This document shows positions 19,863-28,510 of a stretch of DNA of 64,000 nt, in pieces (within the stretch, counting starts at the first letter, position 1; every line of letters starts with the position of its first letter). A program made the translations under genes and the position numbers. The stretch lies in assembly GCA_900473045.1 (NCBI GenBank), contig UCKS01000001.1, positions 31,316-95,315 of the forward strand. The letters run 5' to 3'. Below the pieces are notes generated by a model, which saw only the letters and a list, made by a program, of their open reading frames with translations, made no database searches and had not been told where the DNA came from. Origin of the DNA: Hyphomicrobiales bacterium (GTDB lineage Bacteria > Pseudomonadota > Alphaproteobacteria > Rhizobiales > Rhizobiaceae).

Positions 19863-20522
19863 ATGATCGCCCTCTTCCTCCGCGACCTCAAACTCTCCAT
19901 GCGCGCCGGTGGCGGTGCGCTGATCGGCGTCCTGTTCTTCATGACGGTCGTCGCCGTCGTGCCCTTTGCCGTCGGTCCGGATCTCAATCTCCTCTCCCGC
20001 ATCGGTCCGGCAATCCTCTGGATCGGTGCGCTGCTCGCGTCTCTCCTCGGCCTCGACCGGCTGTTCCAGGCAGAGCGCGAGGACGGCTCGCTGGATCTGA
20101 TGCTGATGCAGGAGGTGCCGCTGGTGCTGACGGTGCTGGTCAAATGCCTGGCACACTGGACGGCGACCGGACTGCCGCTGGTGATTGCCGCGCCGCTGCT
20201 CGGGCTGTTCATGAACATGAGCGAGGTGGCCATCGGCGCAACTATGCTGACGCTGCTGGTCGGCACGCCGGCTATCACGTTCATTGGTGCCACCGGCGCT
20301 GCCGTGGCGGTCACCCTGCCGCGCGGCGGGCTGCTGGTGTCGATCCTGGTTCTGCCGCTGGCGATCCCGGTGCTGATCTTCGGCGTCAGTGCCGCCTATG
20401 CCGCCGTCCAGGATCCGGTGCCATTTTTGCCGCCGCTGCTGATCCTGATTGCCATCACACTGTTCTTTGCGGTTATCGGCCCGCTGGCGGCGGCTTTGGC
20501 GCTGCGGTCTGCGTCGGACTAG
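19863..20522 (+). CDS. ccmB: Heme exporter permease CcmB
   Basis: Inner-membrane subunit of 219 residues in the CcmAB(CD) complex. Six hydrophobic segments and family-like stretches (LFLRDLKLSMRAGG, LDRLFQAEREDGSLDLMLMQ, VKCLAHWTATGLPLVIAAPLLG) identify it. The ATG at 19863 is preceded by GGAG at a somewhat long spacing, and the upstream frame runs into the palindromic repeat, so the annotated start excludes repeat-derived sequence. Confidence 0.93.
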   Translation: MIALFLRDLKLSMRAGGGALIGVLFFMTVVAVVPFAVGPDLNLLSRIGPAILWIGALLASLLGLDRLFQAEREDGSLDLMLMQEVPLVLTVLVKCLAHWTATGLPLVIAAPLLGLFMNMSEVAIGATMLTLLVGTPAITFIGATGAAVAVTLPRGGLLVSILVLPLAIPVLIFGVSAAYAAVQDPVPFLPPLLILIAITLFFAVIGPLAAALALRSASD

Positions 20523-20630
20523 AGGGATGCCGGAGCGACCTGCACGCCCTTTGAACGCGCGGCGCTCTGACGCAAATGTGATTGATGCCTCTTTATTGAA
20601 GAGAAGCGCGTTGCACGCTAAAGAACCATC

Positions 20631-21392
20631 ATGAGCGAAAACAGTCTGGCCATTCGAAAATTCAGCGACCTTGCCAATCCCACCCGGTTTCTGGCCCTGG
20701 CGGCCCGTGTCCTGCCGTGGTTTGCCGCGCTGACGGTGCTTTTGTTTGCCGCCGGGCTCTATCTGTCCTTCACCACCGAAGGCGACTACCAGCAGGGCGA
20801 GACGGTGCGCATCATGTATGTGCATGTGCCGGCCGCCTGGCTGTCGATGATGTGTTACTCGGTGATGGCGCTTTCGGCGCTCGGCACGCTGGTCTGGCGC
20901 CATCCGCTGGCCGATGTCGCGGCCCGGACTGCCGCCCCGATCGGTGCTTCCTTCACCTTTCTGGCACTGGTTACCGGTTCGCTCTGGGGCAAGCCGATGT
21001 GGGGCACCTGGTGGGTCTGGGATGCGCGGTTGACCTCGGTCTTCGTGCTGTTCCTGATGTATCTCGGATTGATGGCGCTCAACCGTGCCATGGACGAACC
21101 CGGCAAGGCTGCCAAGGTTTCGGCCGTGCTGATCCTCGTCGGCTTCGTCAATATCCCGATCATCAAGTTCTCTGTCGAATGGTGGAACACGCTGCACCAG
21201 CCGGCAAGCGTGCTCAGGCTCGGCGGCTCGGCAATCGATCCGGAGTTCCTGCGGCCGCTGCTGGTCATGGCGGTTGCCTTCACCATGCTGTTCTTCACCC
21301 TGCACATCGCCGCCATGCGCAACGAGATCTGGCGGCGCCGGGTGACCTCGATGCGGCGTCAGGCTGCCCGCAGTGCTGGCCGGGAGGTTTGA
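20631..21392 (+). CDS. ccmC: Heme lyase/exporter subunit CcmC
   Basis: Inner-membrane protein of 253 residues that presents heme to CcmE. The tryptophan-rich WWD heme-handling motif is WGTWWVWDARLT (residues 124-135), flanked by external histidines in MYVHVPAAW and EWWNTLHQPAS. Six membrane segments fit the family. A gap of 108 bases separates it from ccmB, and ccmD follows after 4 bases. Confidence 0.95.
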   Translation: MSENSLAIRKFSDLANPTRFLALAARVLPWFAALTVLLFAAGLYLSFTTEGDYQQGETVRIMYVHVPAAWLSMMCYSVMALSALGTLVWRHPLADVAARTAAPIGASFTFLALVTGSLWGKPMWGTWWVWDARLTSVFVLFLMYLGLMALNRAMDEPGKAAKVSAVLILVGFVNIPIIKFSVEWWNTLHQPASVLRLGGSAIDPEFLRPLLVMAVAFTMLFFTLHIAAMRNEIWRRRVTSMRRQAARSAGREV

Positions 21393-21396
21393 GCCG

Positions 21397-21567
21397 ATGA
21401 TGACCCATACCGCCTATGTTCTTGCCAGCTATGGCATCGCCACCGTCACGGTGCTTGCTCTCGTTCTCTGGGTCTGGACCGATGGACGCGCCCGCCGCCG
21501 AGAATTGCAGGCGCTGGAAGCGGCCGGTATCCGCCGCCGACCAGTGCAGGCCGGAGACGTACAATGA
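21397..21567 (+). CDS. ccmD: Heme exporter protein CcmD
   Basis: Small single-span membrane protein of 56 residues. One hydrophobic helix (YVLASYGIATVTVLALVLWV) precedes a basic tail (DGRARRRELQALEAAGIRRR), the usual CcmD layout. It stabilises CcmE interaction with the CcmABC complex. Two adjacent ATGs (21397, 21400) follow GGGAGG. The stop overlaps the ccmG start by 4 bases. Confidence 0.9.
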   Translation: MMTHTAYVLASYGIATVTVLALVLWVWTDGRARRRELQALEAAGIRRRPVQAGDVQ

Positions 21568-22169
21568 GCATCGAGACCCCCGCCACGCCCGAGGCTAGCC
21601 GGCCGGGCAAGGTTCGCATCGTCTTCGCGGTGCTGCCGCTTCTAATCTTTGCCGGGCTTGCCGTGATTTTCTGGAGCCAGCTCGATTCCGGCCGGAGTAT
21701 CAGTGAAATCCCGTCTGCGCTGATCGGTACCAAGGCGCCATCACTCGATATGCCGCCGCTCGAGGGGGCGACGTTCAAAGGCGCGTCCATGCCGCCTCTC
21801 ACCGATGCGGCGATCAAGGGCAAGCTGACACTGGTCAATGTCTGGGCGTCTTGGTGCGTGCCCTGCCGCGAGGAAAATCCGATCATCCTGGAACTGGCCA
21901 AGGATTCCAGATTGACTGTGGTCGGGATCAACTACAAGGACCAGACCGAGAATGCGCTGCGGTTCCTCGGCGAACTCGGTAACCCCTTTTCTGCCGTCGG
22001 CGTCGACCCACGCGGCAAGGCGGCGATCGACTGGGGCGTCTACGGCATCCCTGAATCCTATCTTGTCGATGCGTCGGGGACGATCGTCTACAAGAGGGTG
22101 GGACCGTTTGATGAGCGCAGCCTGAAGGAAGGTCTGTATCCGGCGATCGAGAAGGCTATGGCGAAGTAG
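21564..22169 (+). CDS. ccmG: Thiol:disulfide interchange protein CcmG/DsbE
   Basis: Membrane-anchored periplasmic thioredoxin of 201 residues that keeps apocytochrome c cysteines reduced for heme attachment. An N-terminal anchor (about residues 18-38) is followed by the thioredoxin domain with active site WASWCVPCREENP (Cys98, Cys101) and the cis-proline region YGIPESYLVD. It ends the ccm run, with a RIME element directly downstream. Confidence 0.95.
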   Translation: MSIETPATPEASRPGKVRIVFAVLPLLIFAGLAVIFWSQLDSGRSISEIPSALIGTKAPSLDMPPLEGATFKGASMPPLTDAAIKGKLTLVNVWASWCVPCREENPIILELAKDSRLTVVGINYKDQTENALRFLGELGNPFSAVGVDPRGKAAIDWGVYGIPESYLVDASGTIVYKRVGPFDERSLKEGLYPAIEKAMAK

Positions 22170-22185
22170 GCGTTTTGGCTTGGTT

Positions 22186-22330
22186 CTCTCTTCTCCCCAT
22201 CGGGGAGAAGGTGGCCCGCAGGGCCGGATGAGGGGGCCGAAGGCACCTTCGTCGTATTGCTCCGGCGCGCCGACCCCCTCATCGCCTCACTGCGTTCGGC
22301 ACTTCTCCCCGCGGGGGAGAAGAGGGAGAT
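22186..22330. repeat. RIME-type palindromic repeat downstream of ccmG
   Basis: Mosaic element of about 145 bases. Each end is a hairpin of CTTCTCCCC / GGGGAGAAG type, and the centre carries AGGGGGCC and CCCCCTCATCGCC segments that pair with each other. The arrangement matches Rhizobium-specific intergenic mosaic elements. A close relative lies at 55535-55678, and half copies or variants lie elsewhere in the window. Confidence 0.85.
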
Positions 22331-22412
22331 CGTGACGCGCTCACGCAATCCAAAGGTTCAACTGAGTGGGCGCGGGGAAATATTTCGCTTCAGTCCTGCT
22401 TTTCGAACTCTC

Positions 22413-23006
22413 TTAAAGCGCGCTTTGCCAAGCCTTCACCGCGTCCACGGGATAGACCAGCATCAGCACGTTGAGCGTCAAATTATCGCGGATCAGCCAG
22501 CCGGTGAATATCTCGAAGAATATTGCGATGGCGATTGTCACTGCGACCGGAGCACGCCGGGCGAAGAAGAAACCGAACGCCATGAACACCGTGTCCATCG
22601 CCGAGTTCAGGATACTGTCGCCGTAATAATCGAGCGAGATGGTGGCGGTGCGGTAGCGGTCGATGATGACGGGGGAGTTTTCGAGCAGTTCCCAGCCGGA
22701 TTCGATCACCAGCGCCAAGAGCAGCTTTGCCGCCAGGGGCTTGCCACGCAAGGTCAGATGCGCCAGCCCGTAGAACAGGAAGCCGTGGATGATGTGCGAC
22801 GGCGTATACCAGTCGGCCATATGCTGCGAATTGCCCGGGCCGTTGGCATTGGGCTCGAACAGCTTGATAGTGCCGCATTCGCAGATCGGCGTGCGGCCTA
22901 TCCAGTATTCGATGACGATTTGCAGGAGGAGGACGCCGGCGCAGGCCGCAAGCCAGAAAGTGGCTGCGTGCGGCGAACGGTTTTCGGCCGGTACCAAAGT
23001 GGTCAC
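22413..23006 (-). CDS. DUF2585 (UPF0314) membrane protein
   Basis: Membrane protein of 197 residues with about five hydrophobic segments and the DUF2585 features [37 protein letters not shown] and [13 protein letters not shown]. The His, Glu and Asp residues set in membrane-edge positions are conserved in the family, but its role is unknown. The start overlaps the end of the septation-protein gene by 4 bases, so they are likely cotranscribed. Confidence 0.85.
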   Translation of the reverse strand: MTTLVPAENRSPHAATFWLAACAGVLLLQIVIEYWIGRTPICECGTIKLFEPNANGPGNSQHMADWYTPSHIIHGFLFYGLAHLTLRGKPLAAKLLLALVIESGWELLENSPVIIDRYRTATISLDYYGDSILNSAMDTVFMAFGFFFARRAPVAVTIAIAIFFEIFTGWLIRDNLTLNVLMLVYPVDAVKAWQSAL

Positions 23007-23635
23007 TTCGGCGTATCCTGATCCAGCGAATGCTTCATGATGATTGGCATCTGCGACAGGGTGAACAGCACCGTGATCGGCATCGTGCCCCAGACCTTGA
23101 AGGCGACCCAGAAATCGGTCGAGAAATTGCGCCAGACGACTTCATTGAGGACGGCGAGGACCAGAAAGAAGATGCCCCAGCGAATGGTCAGCTTGCGCCA
23201 GCCTTCCTCATCGAGCTTGAAGGCGGAATGGAAGACATAGCCGAGCAGTGATTTTCCAAACAGCAGACCGCCGAGCAGAATGACGCCGAACAGCGTATTG
23301 ATAATGGTCGGCTTGATCTTGATGAACGTGTCGTTCTGCAGCCAGAGCGTGAACGCGCCCATGATGAAGACGACGATGCCGGAAATCAGCGGCATCATCG
23401 GCAGCGTCCGGGTCAAAATCCAGGACGCGGTGAGCGCAATCGCGGTTGCGGCCATGAACAGGCCGGTGGCGATGAAGATCGGTCCGCCGAGTTCGGTCAA
23501 AGCCGGGAATTGCCGCGCCAGCCACTCGCCACGCGAATTGGCGAAGAAGAACACCACCAGCGGCCCGAGCTCCAATACCATTTTCAGCAGCGGGCTGATT
23601 TCCTTGCGCGGCTTGACCGCCTCGATCGATGACAT
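23003..23635 (-). CDS. Septation protein A / YciB family inner-membrane protein
   Basis: Polytopic membrane protein of 210 residues of the YciB/IspZ family, implicated in cell-envelope integrity and septation. Recognisable stretches are [40 protein letters not shown] and [21 protein letters not shown]. The ATG at 23635 has AAGGACG upstream; the frame extends to 23680 without family sequence. It is encoded downstream of ftsY, a frequent alphaproteobacterial arrangement. Confidence 0.9.
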   Translation of the reverse strand: MSSIEAVKPRKEISPLLKMVLELGPLVVFFFANSRGEWLARQFPALTELGGPIFIATGLFMAATAIALTASWILTRTLPMMPLISGIVVFIMGAFTLWLQNDTFIKIKPTIINTLFGVILLGGLLFGKSLLGYVFHSAFKLDEEGWRKLTIRWGIFFLVLAVLNEVVWRNFSTDFWVAFKVWGTMPITVLFTLSQMPIIMKHSLDQDTPK

Positions 23636-23935
23636 AGTGACGTCCTTAAGTGCCTGCGCGATGGAGCGAGTGCATTGCAAGTTTCGTGTGCGTGGATGTT
23701 TTCACGCGGGTATTTCGGTCTTGGTCGTCGAACGCTTATTTTCGACCGTCGTTCCTATGCTTGTCAAAGGAATCCAATGATGCGGCGTCTGCCGCATCAA
23801 GGAAGTCTTAGCGGCGCGGACGCGCCGCTGCTGGATGCCCGCCACAGGGGCGAGCATGACGGAGAGAATAGAACCCGCTTCCAAGCTCTTCATTCGACCC
23901 TCTAACATCAGCAAAAAGGCAAAATGATATCCGGG
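23636..23935. other. Gene-free stretch between ftsY and the septation-protein gene
   Basis: These 300 bases hold no supportable gene. Two GC-rich hairpins are visible: GATGCGGC / GCCGCATC at 23780-23799 with a 4-base loop, and GCGGCGCG / CGCGCCGC at 23812-23829 with a 2-base loop. They lie downstream of ftsY and could end or protect its transcript. Neither is followed by a T tract. Confidence 0.5.
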
Positions 23936-25522
23936 TCAATGAGGAATTCCGGCAATGGCTTCGGCAAAATCCTTGGCCTCGAACGGTTCGAGATCGTCCA
24001 CGCCTTCGCCGACGCCAATGAAATAGACGGGCAGCTTGTGCTTGGCGGAAATGGCGACGAGGATGCCGCCGCGTGCCGTGCCGTCGAGCTTGGTCATGAT
24101 CAGGCCGTTGACGCCGGCGACATTGCGGAAGATCTCCACCTGGTTGAGGGCGTTCTGGCCGGTGGTGGCGTCGAGTGTCTGCAACACGGTGTGCGGCGCA
24201 TCGGGATCGAGCTTGCCGAGCACGCGGACGATCTTTTCCAGCTCCGCCATCAGTTCTGTGCGGTTCTGCAGGCGGCCGGCCGTGTCGATGATCAGCACGT
24301 CGCTCTTTTTCAGCCGCGCTTGTTCGAAGGCCTCGTAAGCCAGGCCTGCGGCATCGGCGCCGAGTTTCGAGGAGACGATATCGGACTTGGTGCGCTCGGC
24401 CCAGATTTTCAGCTGCTCGATGGCGGCGGCCCGGAAGGTGTCGCCGGCGGCGAGCATGACCTTGAGCCCGGCGCCCGACAGTTTTGCCGCCAGCTTGCCG
24501 ATGGTGGTGGTCTTGCCGGTGCCGTTGACGCCGACAACGAGGATGACGTGCGGCTTGTGGGACAGATCGAGCTGCAGCGGCTTGGCGACAGGCGCCAGAA
24601 CCTTGGTGATTTCGGCAGCCATGATGCGGGAAACGTCCTCGCCGCTGACGTCCTTGCCATAGCGCTCGGAGGCCAATGTATCGGTGATGCGCAGTGCCGT
24701 TTCGACACCGAGATCGGCCTGGATCAACAGGTCTTCCAGATCCTGCAGCGTCTCGTCATCGAGCTTGCGCTTGGTGAAGAGAGCGGTGATCTGGCCTGTC
24801 AGCTGCGACGAGGTGCGGGAAAGACCCTGGCGCAGGCGCTGGAACCAGGTGAGTTTCTGTTTTGGCGCTTCCGGTGTCGGCTCGACGGCACGGCCGGTGG
24901 CGAAGCCTTTCGGAAGGGCGATTTCGGTGGCGGGCTCTGTGGCTGCGGAGAGTTTGTCACCCCCCTCTGCCCTGTCGGGCATCTCCCCCTCAAGGGGGGA
25001 GATTGCTGGACGCATGCTCTCGGCTTGGTGTTCGGGCTCGGAGAGCGCGGAAAGTTCCTGTGGTTCATCGATCGCAGCAGATTGCGGTGAGGGAGCGACG
25101 TCCTCCACCGGATCTCCCACTTCCGCGGTTTCTGCCGCTTCAGCTTCCGCCTCCAGCAGCGACAACGGGATCAGGCCGATATCGCCGATCTCTTCGACGG
25201 CAGGCAGAATTGCCGGTGTATCGTCCACTTCTTCGGCAGAGGTCGCCGTCTCATCCACGAACTCGGGCGCATCGTGGGTATCAGCAGACGGTCCCCCCGC
25301 GGTGTCCATCTCCTCCGGCAGGACAGGATCTTCAGCGACCGGCAGGTCTTCGGTGCGGGAATGCGGCTCCAGCTCGGCTTCGATTGCCCGGGTTTCTGCG
25401 GGGCTGAACGTCGATTCCGCCTGGTCCATGACCGCGTCGGTCACCGGCGTGGCAGCTGGCTCGCCTTCGACCGGCTTGTCCTTGCCGAACGTGAAGACCT
25501 TTTTCAGAAAGCTGAGCGCCAT
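23936..25522 (-). CDS. ftsY: Signal recognition particle receptor FtsY
   Basis: SRP receptor GTPase of 528 residues that docks Ffh-ribosome complexes at the inner membrane. A long acidic A domain (about 1-220) precedes the N domain (about 225-310) and the G domain with P-loop GVNGTGKTTT (331-340), DTFRAAA, DTAGR and TKLDGTARGG. Residues 174-190 (ISPLEGEMPDRAEGGDK) are encoded by a palindromic repeat inserted in frame. It follows mtaB by 15 bases on the same strand. Confidence 0.95.
   Translation of the reverse strand: MALSFLKKVFTFGKDKPVEGEPAATPVTDAVMDQAESTFSPAETRAIEAELEPHSRTEDLPVAEDPVLPEEMDTAGGPSADTHDAPEFVDETATSAEEVDDTPAILPAVEEIGDIGLIPLSLLEAEAEAAETAEVGDPVEDVAPSPQSAAIDEPQELSALSEPEHQAESMRPAISPLEGEMPDRAEGGDKLSAATEPATEIALPKGFATGRAVEPTPEAPKQKLTWFQRLRQGLSRTSSQLTGQITALFTKRKLDDETLQDLEDLLIQADLGVETALRITDTLASERYGKDVSGEDVSRIMAAEITKVLAPVAKPLQLDLSHKPHVILVVGVNGTGKTTTIGKLAAKLSGAGLKVMLAAGDTFRAAAIEQLKIWAERTKSDIVSSKLGADAAGLAYEAFEQARLKKSDVLIIDTAGRLQNRTELMAELEKIVRVLGKLDPDAPHTVLQTLDATTGQNALNQVEIFRNVAGVNGLIMTKLDGTARGGILVAISAKHKLPVYFIGVGEGVDDLEPFEAKDFAEAIAGIPH
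24957..25006. repeat. Palindromic repeat inserted in frame within ftsY
   Basis: A segment of about 50 bases pairs ATCTCCCCCT with AGGGGGGAGAT and carries CCCCCCTCTGCCCTGTCGGGC alongside. Elements of this form are usually intergenic in rhizobia. Here it is translated as SPLEGEMPDRAEGG within the disordered acidic domain of FtsY, leaving the reading frame intact. Confidence 0.75.
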
Positions 25523-25537
25523 TTGAATTCCGTAAAC

Positions 25538-26812
25538 TCAGGCCGCGTTGGCAGCCGTCAGTTGCATCTCGAGATGCTTGCCGTTGTGGCCGGTGATCTC
25601 AGCCCGCACGATCGTGCGCGGGGTGAGGCCGGGGACGGCGGCAAGCGTGAAATTTTCCGTATGCGCCAAGCCGTTGTTCTCGACGAGCAGGCTTTGCTGC
25701 GTTCCGATCATGCTGTCAAGATGGGCCTGATGCAGTTGATGTCCAGTAGCGCGCAGCCGGGCAGCCCGTTCCTTGACAAGCGCCCGGTCGAGTTGCGGCA
25801 TGCGGGCGGCAGGCGTTCCCTCGCGCGGCGAATAGGGAAAGACGTGCAGATGGGCGATATTGGCCTCCTCGGCCAATCCCATTGCATTGGCAAACATCTC
25901 TTCAGTCTCGGTCGGGAAACCGGCAATCATGTCGGCGCCAAAGCTCGTGTCCGGCCGCAGGCGGCGTACATCCTCAATGAACGCCAGGGCATCAGTGCGG
26001 GAATGCCGGCGCTTCATCCGCTTCAGGATCATGTCGTCGCCATGCTGCAGCGACAGGTGCAGATGCGGCATGAAGCGCGGTTCATCGGCGATCAGGTCCA
26101 TCAGGTGGCTGTCGGCTTCGATGCTGTCGATGGAGGAAAGGCGCAGGCGCAGGATGTCGGGCACCTGTTTCAGCAAGGTTTTCGCAAGCAGGCCCAGCGT
26201 TGGGGTGCCCGGCAGATCGCTGCCATAGCTGGTCGCATCGACGCCGGTCAGCACGATCTCGCGGTAACCGCTCTCGGCCAGTTTGCGGGCCTGATCGACG
26301 ACAGCACCCATCGGCACGGAGCGGGAATTGCCACGTCCATAGGGGATGATGCAGAAGGTGCAGCGGTGGTCGCAACCGTTCTGCACCTGGATGAAGGCGC
26401 GCACGTGGCCTTCGATCAGCTTGACCATCTGCGGCGCCGTTTCGCGCACGCTCATGATGTCGTTGACGCGCAGCTTTTCTTCCGCCGAGACGCCGAAGTC
26501 GGGGAGCGACCGGTAGGAGGCGCTTTTCAGCTTTTCCTCGTTGCCGAGCACGGCATCGACCTCGGGCATTGCGGCAAAGGTCTGCTTCTCTGTCTGGGCG
26601 GCGCAGCCGGTGACGATGATGCGGGCATGCGGGTTTTCGCGCCTGGCCCTGCGGATCGCCTGGCGGGCCTGGCGCACGGCCTCAGCCGTGACGGCGCAGG
26701 TGTTGACGAGGATGGCGTTGTTCAGCCCGGCCTTCTCGGCCTGCGCCCGCATCACTTCGGATTCATAGGTGTTGAGACGACAGCCAAAGGTTATGACATC
26801 GACGCCGCTCAA
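25538..26812 (-). CDS. mtaB: tRNA t6A37 methylthiotransferase MtaB
   Basis: Radical-SAM enzyme that adds a methylthio group to t6A37 of ANN-decoding tRNAs. The protein has 424 residues from a TTG at 26812 ([18 protein letters not shown] follows). The N-terminal cluster domain has FGCRLNTYE and [19 protein letters not shown], the radical-SAM motif is [15 protein letters not shown], and a TRAM-like domain forms the C terminus. The TTG overlaps the dapF stop codon, implying translational coupling. The open frame continues to 26938 but codes for no family sequence. Confidence 0.93.
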   Translation of the reverse strand: MSGVDVITFGCRLNTYESEVMRAQAEKAGLNNAILVNTCAVTAEAVRQARQAIRRARRENPHARIIVTGCAAQTEKQTFAAMPEVDAVLGNEEKLKSASYRSLPDFGVSAEEKLRVNDIMSVRETAPQMVKLIEGHVRAFIQVQNGCDHRCTFCIIPYGRGNSRSVPMGAVVDQARKLAESGYREIVLTGVDATSYGSDLPGTPTLGLLAKTLLKQVPDILRLRLSSIDSIEADSHLMDLIADEPRFMPHLHLSLQHGDDMILKRMKRRHSRTDALAFIEDVRRLRPDTSFGADMIAGFPTETEEMFANAMGLAEEANIAHLHVFPYSPREGTPAARMPQLDRALVKERAARLRATGHQLHQAHLDSMIGTQQSLLVENNGLAHTENFTLAAVPGLTPRTIVRAEITGHNGKHLEMQLTAANAA

Positions 26813-27720
26813 AGCGCGGCGCTTTCCGTCTTTGGTTCGTCTTCGCGCGACCAGATGCCGTTTACGGGATCGACGGCTCCGGACCATTCCCATTCGGCAG
26901 GGCCGGTCATGACGACATGATCGTCGCTTTCGCGCCATTCGATGGTGAGAATGCCGGGAGGGGTGGCGCTGGCGACCTTGATCGACACATTGCGGCCGGT
27001 GCGGCCGGTGCGGGCAGCCGAGACGGCGGCGGAACAGGCAGCGGAACCGCAGGCCAGCGTCAGGCCGGCGCCGCGTTCCCAGGTGCGTGTGGTCAGCGAC
27101 GAAGGCGAGGTCACCTGGGCAAGGGTGATATTGGCGCGCTCGGGAAACATCGGGTGGTTTTCGAGCAGGGGGCCGAAGCGTTCGAGATCGAACGACATGA
27201 CGTCACGGTCGACCCAGAAGATCGCATGCGGATTGCCCATCGACATGACGGAGGGCGAATGCAGGATCGGATTGTCGATCGGGCCGATCTGCAACTCGAT
27301 GCGGCTGGTGTCGTAAAACTCTTCCGACAGCGGGATCTTGTTCCACTCGAATACCGGCTTGCCCATGTCGACGGAGATGGTTCCATCCGCATGTTCCTGC
27401 GCATTCAGGATGCCGGCGACGGTCTGGAAAGTGAACACCTTCTTGCCGGTCTCGGCCGAAAGCGCCTGGACAACGCAGCGCGTTCCGTTGCCGCAGGCCT
27501 GCGCCTTCGAGCCGTCAGAATTGAGGATGTCGATCCAGGCGTCGGTGCCCTCGGCCTTGGGGTCATGGATGGCCATGATCTGGTCGAATTGGGTGTCCGC
27601 ATGCGCGTTGAGCGCAATTGCGGCTTCCGCCGTCACCTTGTCCGTGCGGCCGCGCATATCGACGACCAGGATCTTGTTGCCAAGCCCGTTCATCCGCGCG
27701 AATTCGACCGTTGTGTTCAT
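26809..27720 (-). CDS. dapF: Diaminopimelate epimerase DapF
   Basis: Converts LL- to meso-diaminopimelate for lysine and peptidoglycan synthesis. The protein has 303 residues from 27720 ([16 protein letters not shown]). The two active-site cysteines are Cys76 in ACGNGTRC and Cys224 in LACGSAACS, each in its standard motif. An ATG at 27735 would add five residues. It is first of a leftward group dapF-mtaB-ftsY, typical of Rhizobiaceae. Confidence 0.96.
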   Translation of the reverse strand: MNTTVEFARMNGLGNKILVVDMRGRTDKVTAEAAIALNAHADTQFDQIMAIHDPKAEGTDAWIDILNSDGSKAQACGNGTRCVVQALSAETGKKVFTFQTVAGILNAQEHADGTISVDMGKPVFEWNKIPLSEEFYDTSRIELQIGPIDNPILHSPSVMSMGNPHAIFWVDRDVMSFDLERFGPLLENHPMFPERANITLAQVTSPSSLTTRTWERGAGLTLACGSAACSAAVSAARTGRTGRNVSIKVASATPPGILTIEWRESDDHVVMTGPAEWEWSGAVDPVNGIWSREDEPKTESAAL

Positions 27721-27866
27721 GACGTCCAGTTCCATCGTTTGTTGGGCTGTATATGGCGGAAATGGGTTGAAATTACCAGTGGGGCGGTGGTCCTCCGCGC
27801 GAGGAAGACGTTGAGCTTCTTTCCCGGGATCTGGCCGCTTCCCGGTGGGAGAAGCGAGGCCACAAC

Positions 27867-28391
27867 TCAAGCCGTATCCTTGTCGCGGGTGGAGCAGACC
27901 TGTTCGAACGATGTGACGAAGCGGTCGAAGAGGTGTGCGAAGGCGGCGACGTCTTCTTCCGGCCACTCAGTCAGCACAGTTTCGATGACGTCACGCTTGA
28001 CCGCCTGGATCTTGGCCATCAACTGCTGGCCAAGCTCGGTCATGACGACGATGATGCGCCGCGCATCGGCCTGCGAAGCCTCACGGCGCAGGGCACCGCG
28101 CGTCACCATCTCGCCGACGATGCGGCTGGCGCGCGACGGGTCGATACGCATCATCTCGGCAATGGTGCCGACGGTCACTTCGCCCCCCGGCGCGGCGCGG
28201 CGGACGGCATCGAGGACGTCGAGATGGGTGATTTCAAGGCTGGGTGCGACACTGCTGATCGCCAGACGTGCGAGCACCCGCCGACCGATCATCGTCCGCC
28301 AGCGGCCCATGGAGTTGCTGATCAGGGCGCGGCTGGTCTCCGGCTCGGTGGGCTCAGTGATGCATTCCAAGGGGAGATGTGCGTGATCCAT
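27867..28391 (-). CDS. MarR family transcriptional regulator
   Basis: DNA-binding regulator of 174 residues with a winged helix-turn-helix: [31 protein letters not shown] (about residues 75-105) followed by the wing [14 protein letters not shown]. Helical N- and C-terminal parts form the dimer face. It is divergent from an MFS drug exporter, and a 25-base perfect palindrome lies between them, so it probably represses the exporter and itself and responds to a small-molecule ligand. Ligand unknown. Confidence 0.88.
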   Translation of the reverse strand: MDHAHLPLECITEPTEPETSRALISNSMGRWRTMIGRRVLARLAISSVAPSLEITHLDVLDAVRRAAPGGEVTVGTIAEMMRIDPSRASRIVGEMVTRGALRREASQADARRIIVVMTELGQQLMAKIQAVKRDVIETVLTEWPEEDVAAFAHLFDRFVTSFEQVCSTRDKDTA

Positions 28392-28431
28392 GGTGCATCT
28401 TAGCAAAACGGGTGGTCTTCATAAAGCAGAA

Positions 28432-28485
28432 TATGCTGTTGGCATAAACATGCTGTTGACATTTATGTGCTAACAGCACATAAAT
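28432..28485. promoter_or_regulatory. MarR operator region and exporter promoter
   Basis: A perfect palindrome spans 28461-28485 (two 11-base arms ATTTATGTGCT / AGCACATAAAT around AAC). A second weaker site TATGC-N5-GCATA lies at 28432-28446. TTGACA at 28456-28461, followed 17 bases later by CATAAA, forms a promoter for the exporter whose spacer is the palindrome. Binding there would block polymerase. The sites are seen; the regulator assignment is inferred from adjacency. Confidence 0.72.
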
Positions 28486-28510
28486 TCCCCAACGCAATTG
28501 GAATTCCCCC

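Noticed and set aside
19648..19866. Short ORFs inside the ccmA-ccmB gap
   Set aside because: They translate the palindromic repeat (PPQPLPTSGRG-like peptides), a common artefact of such elements.
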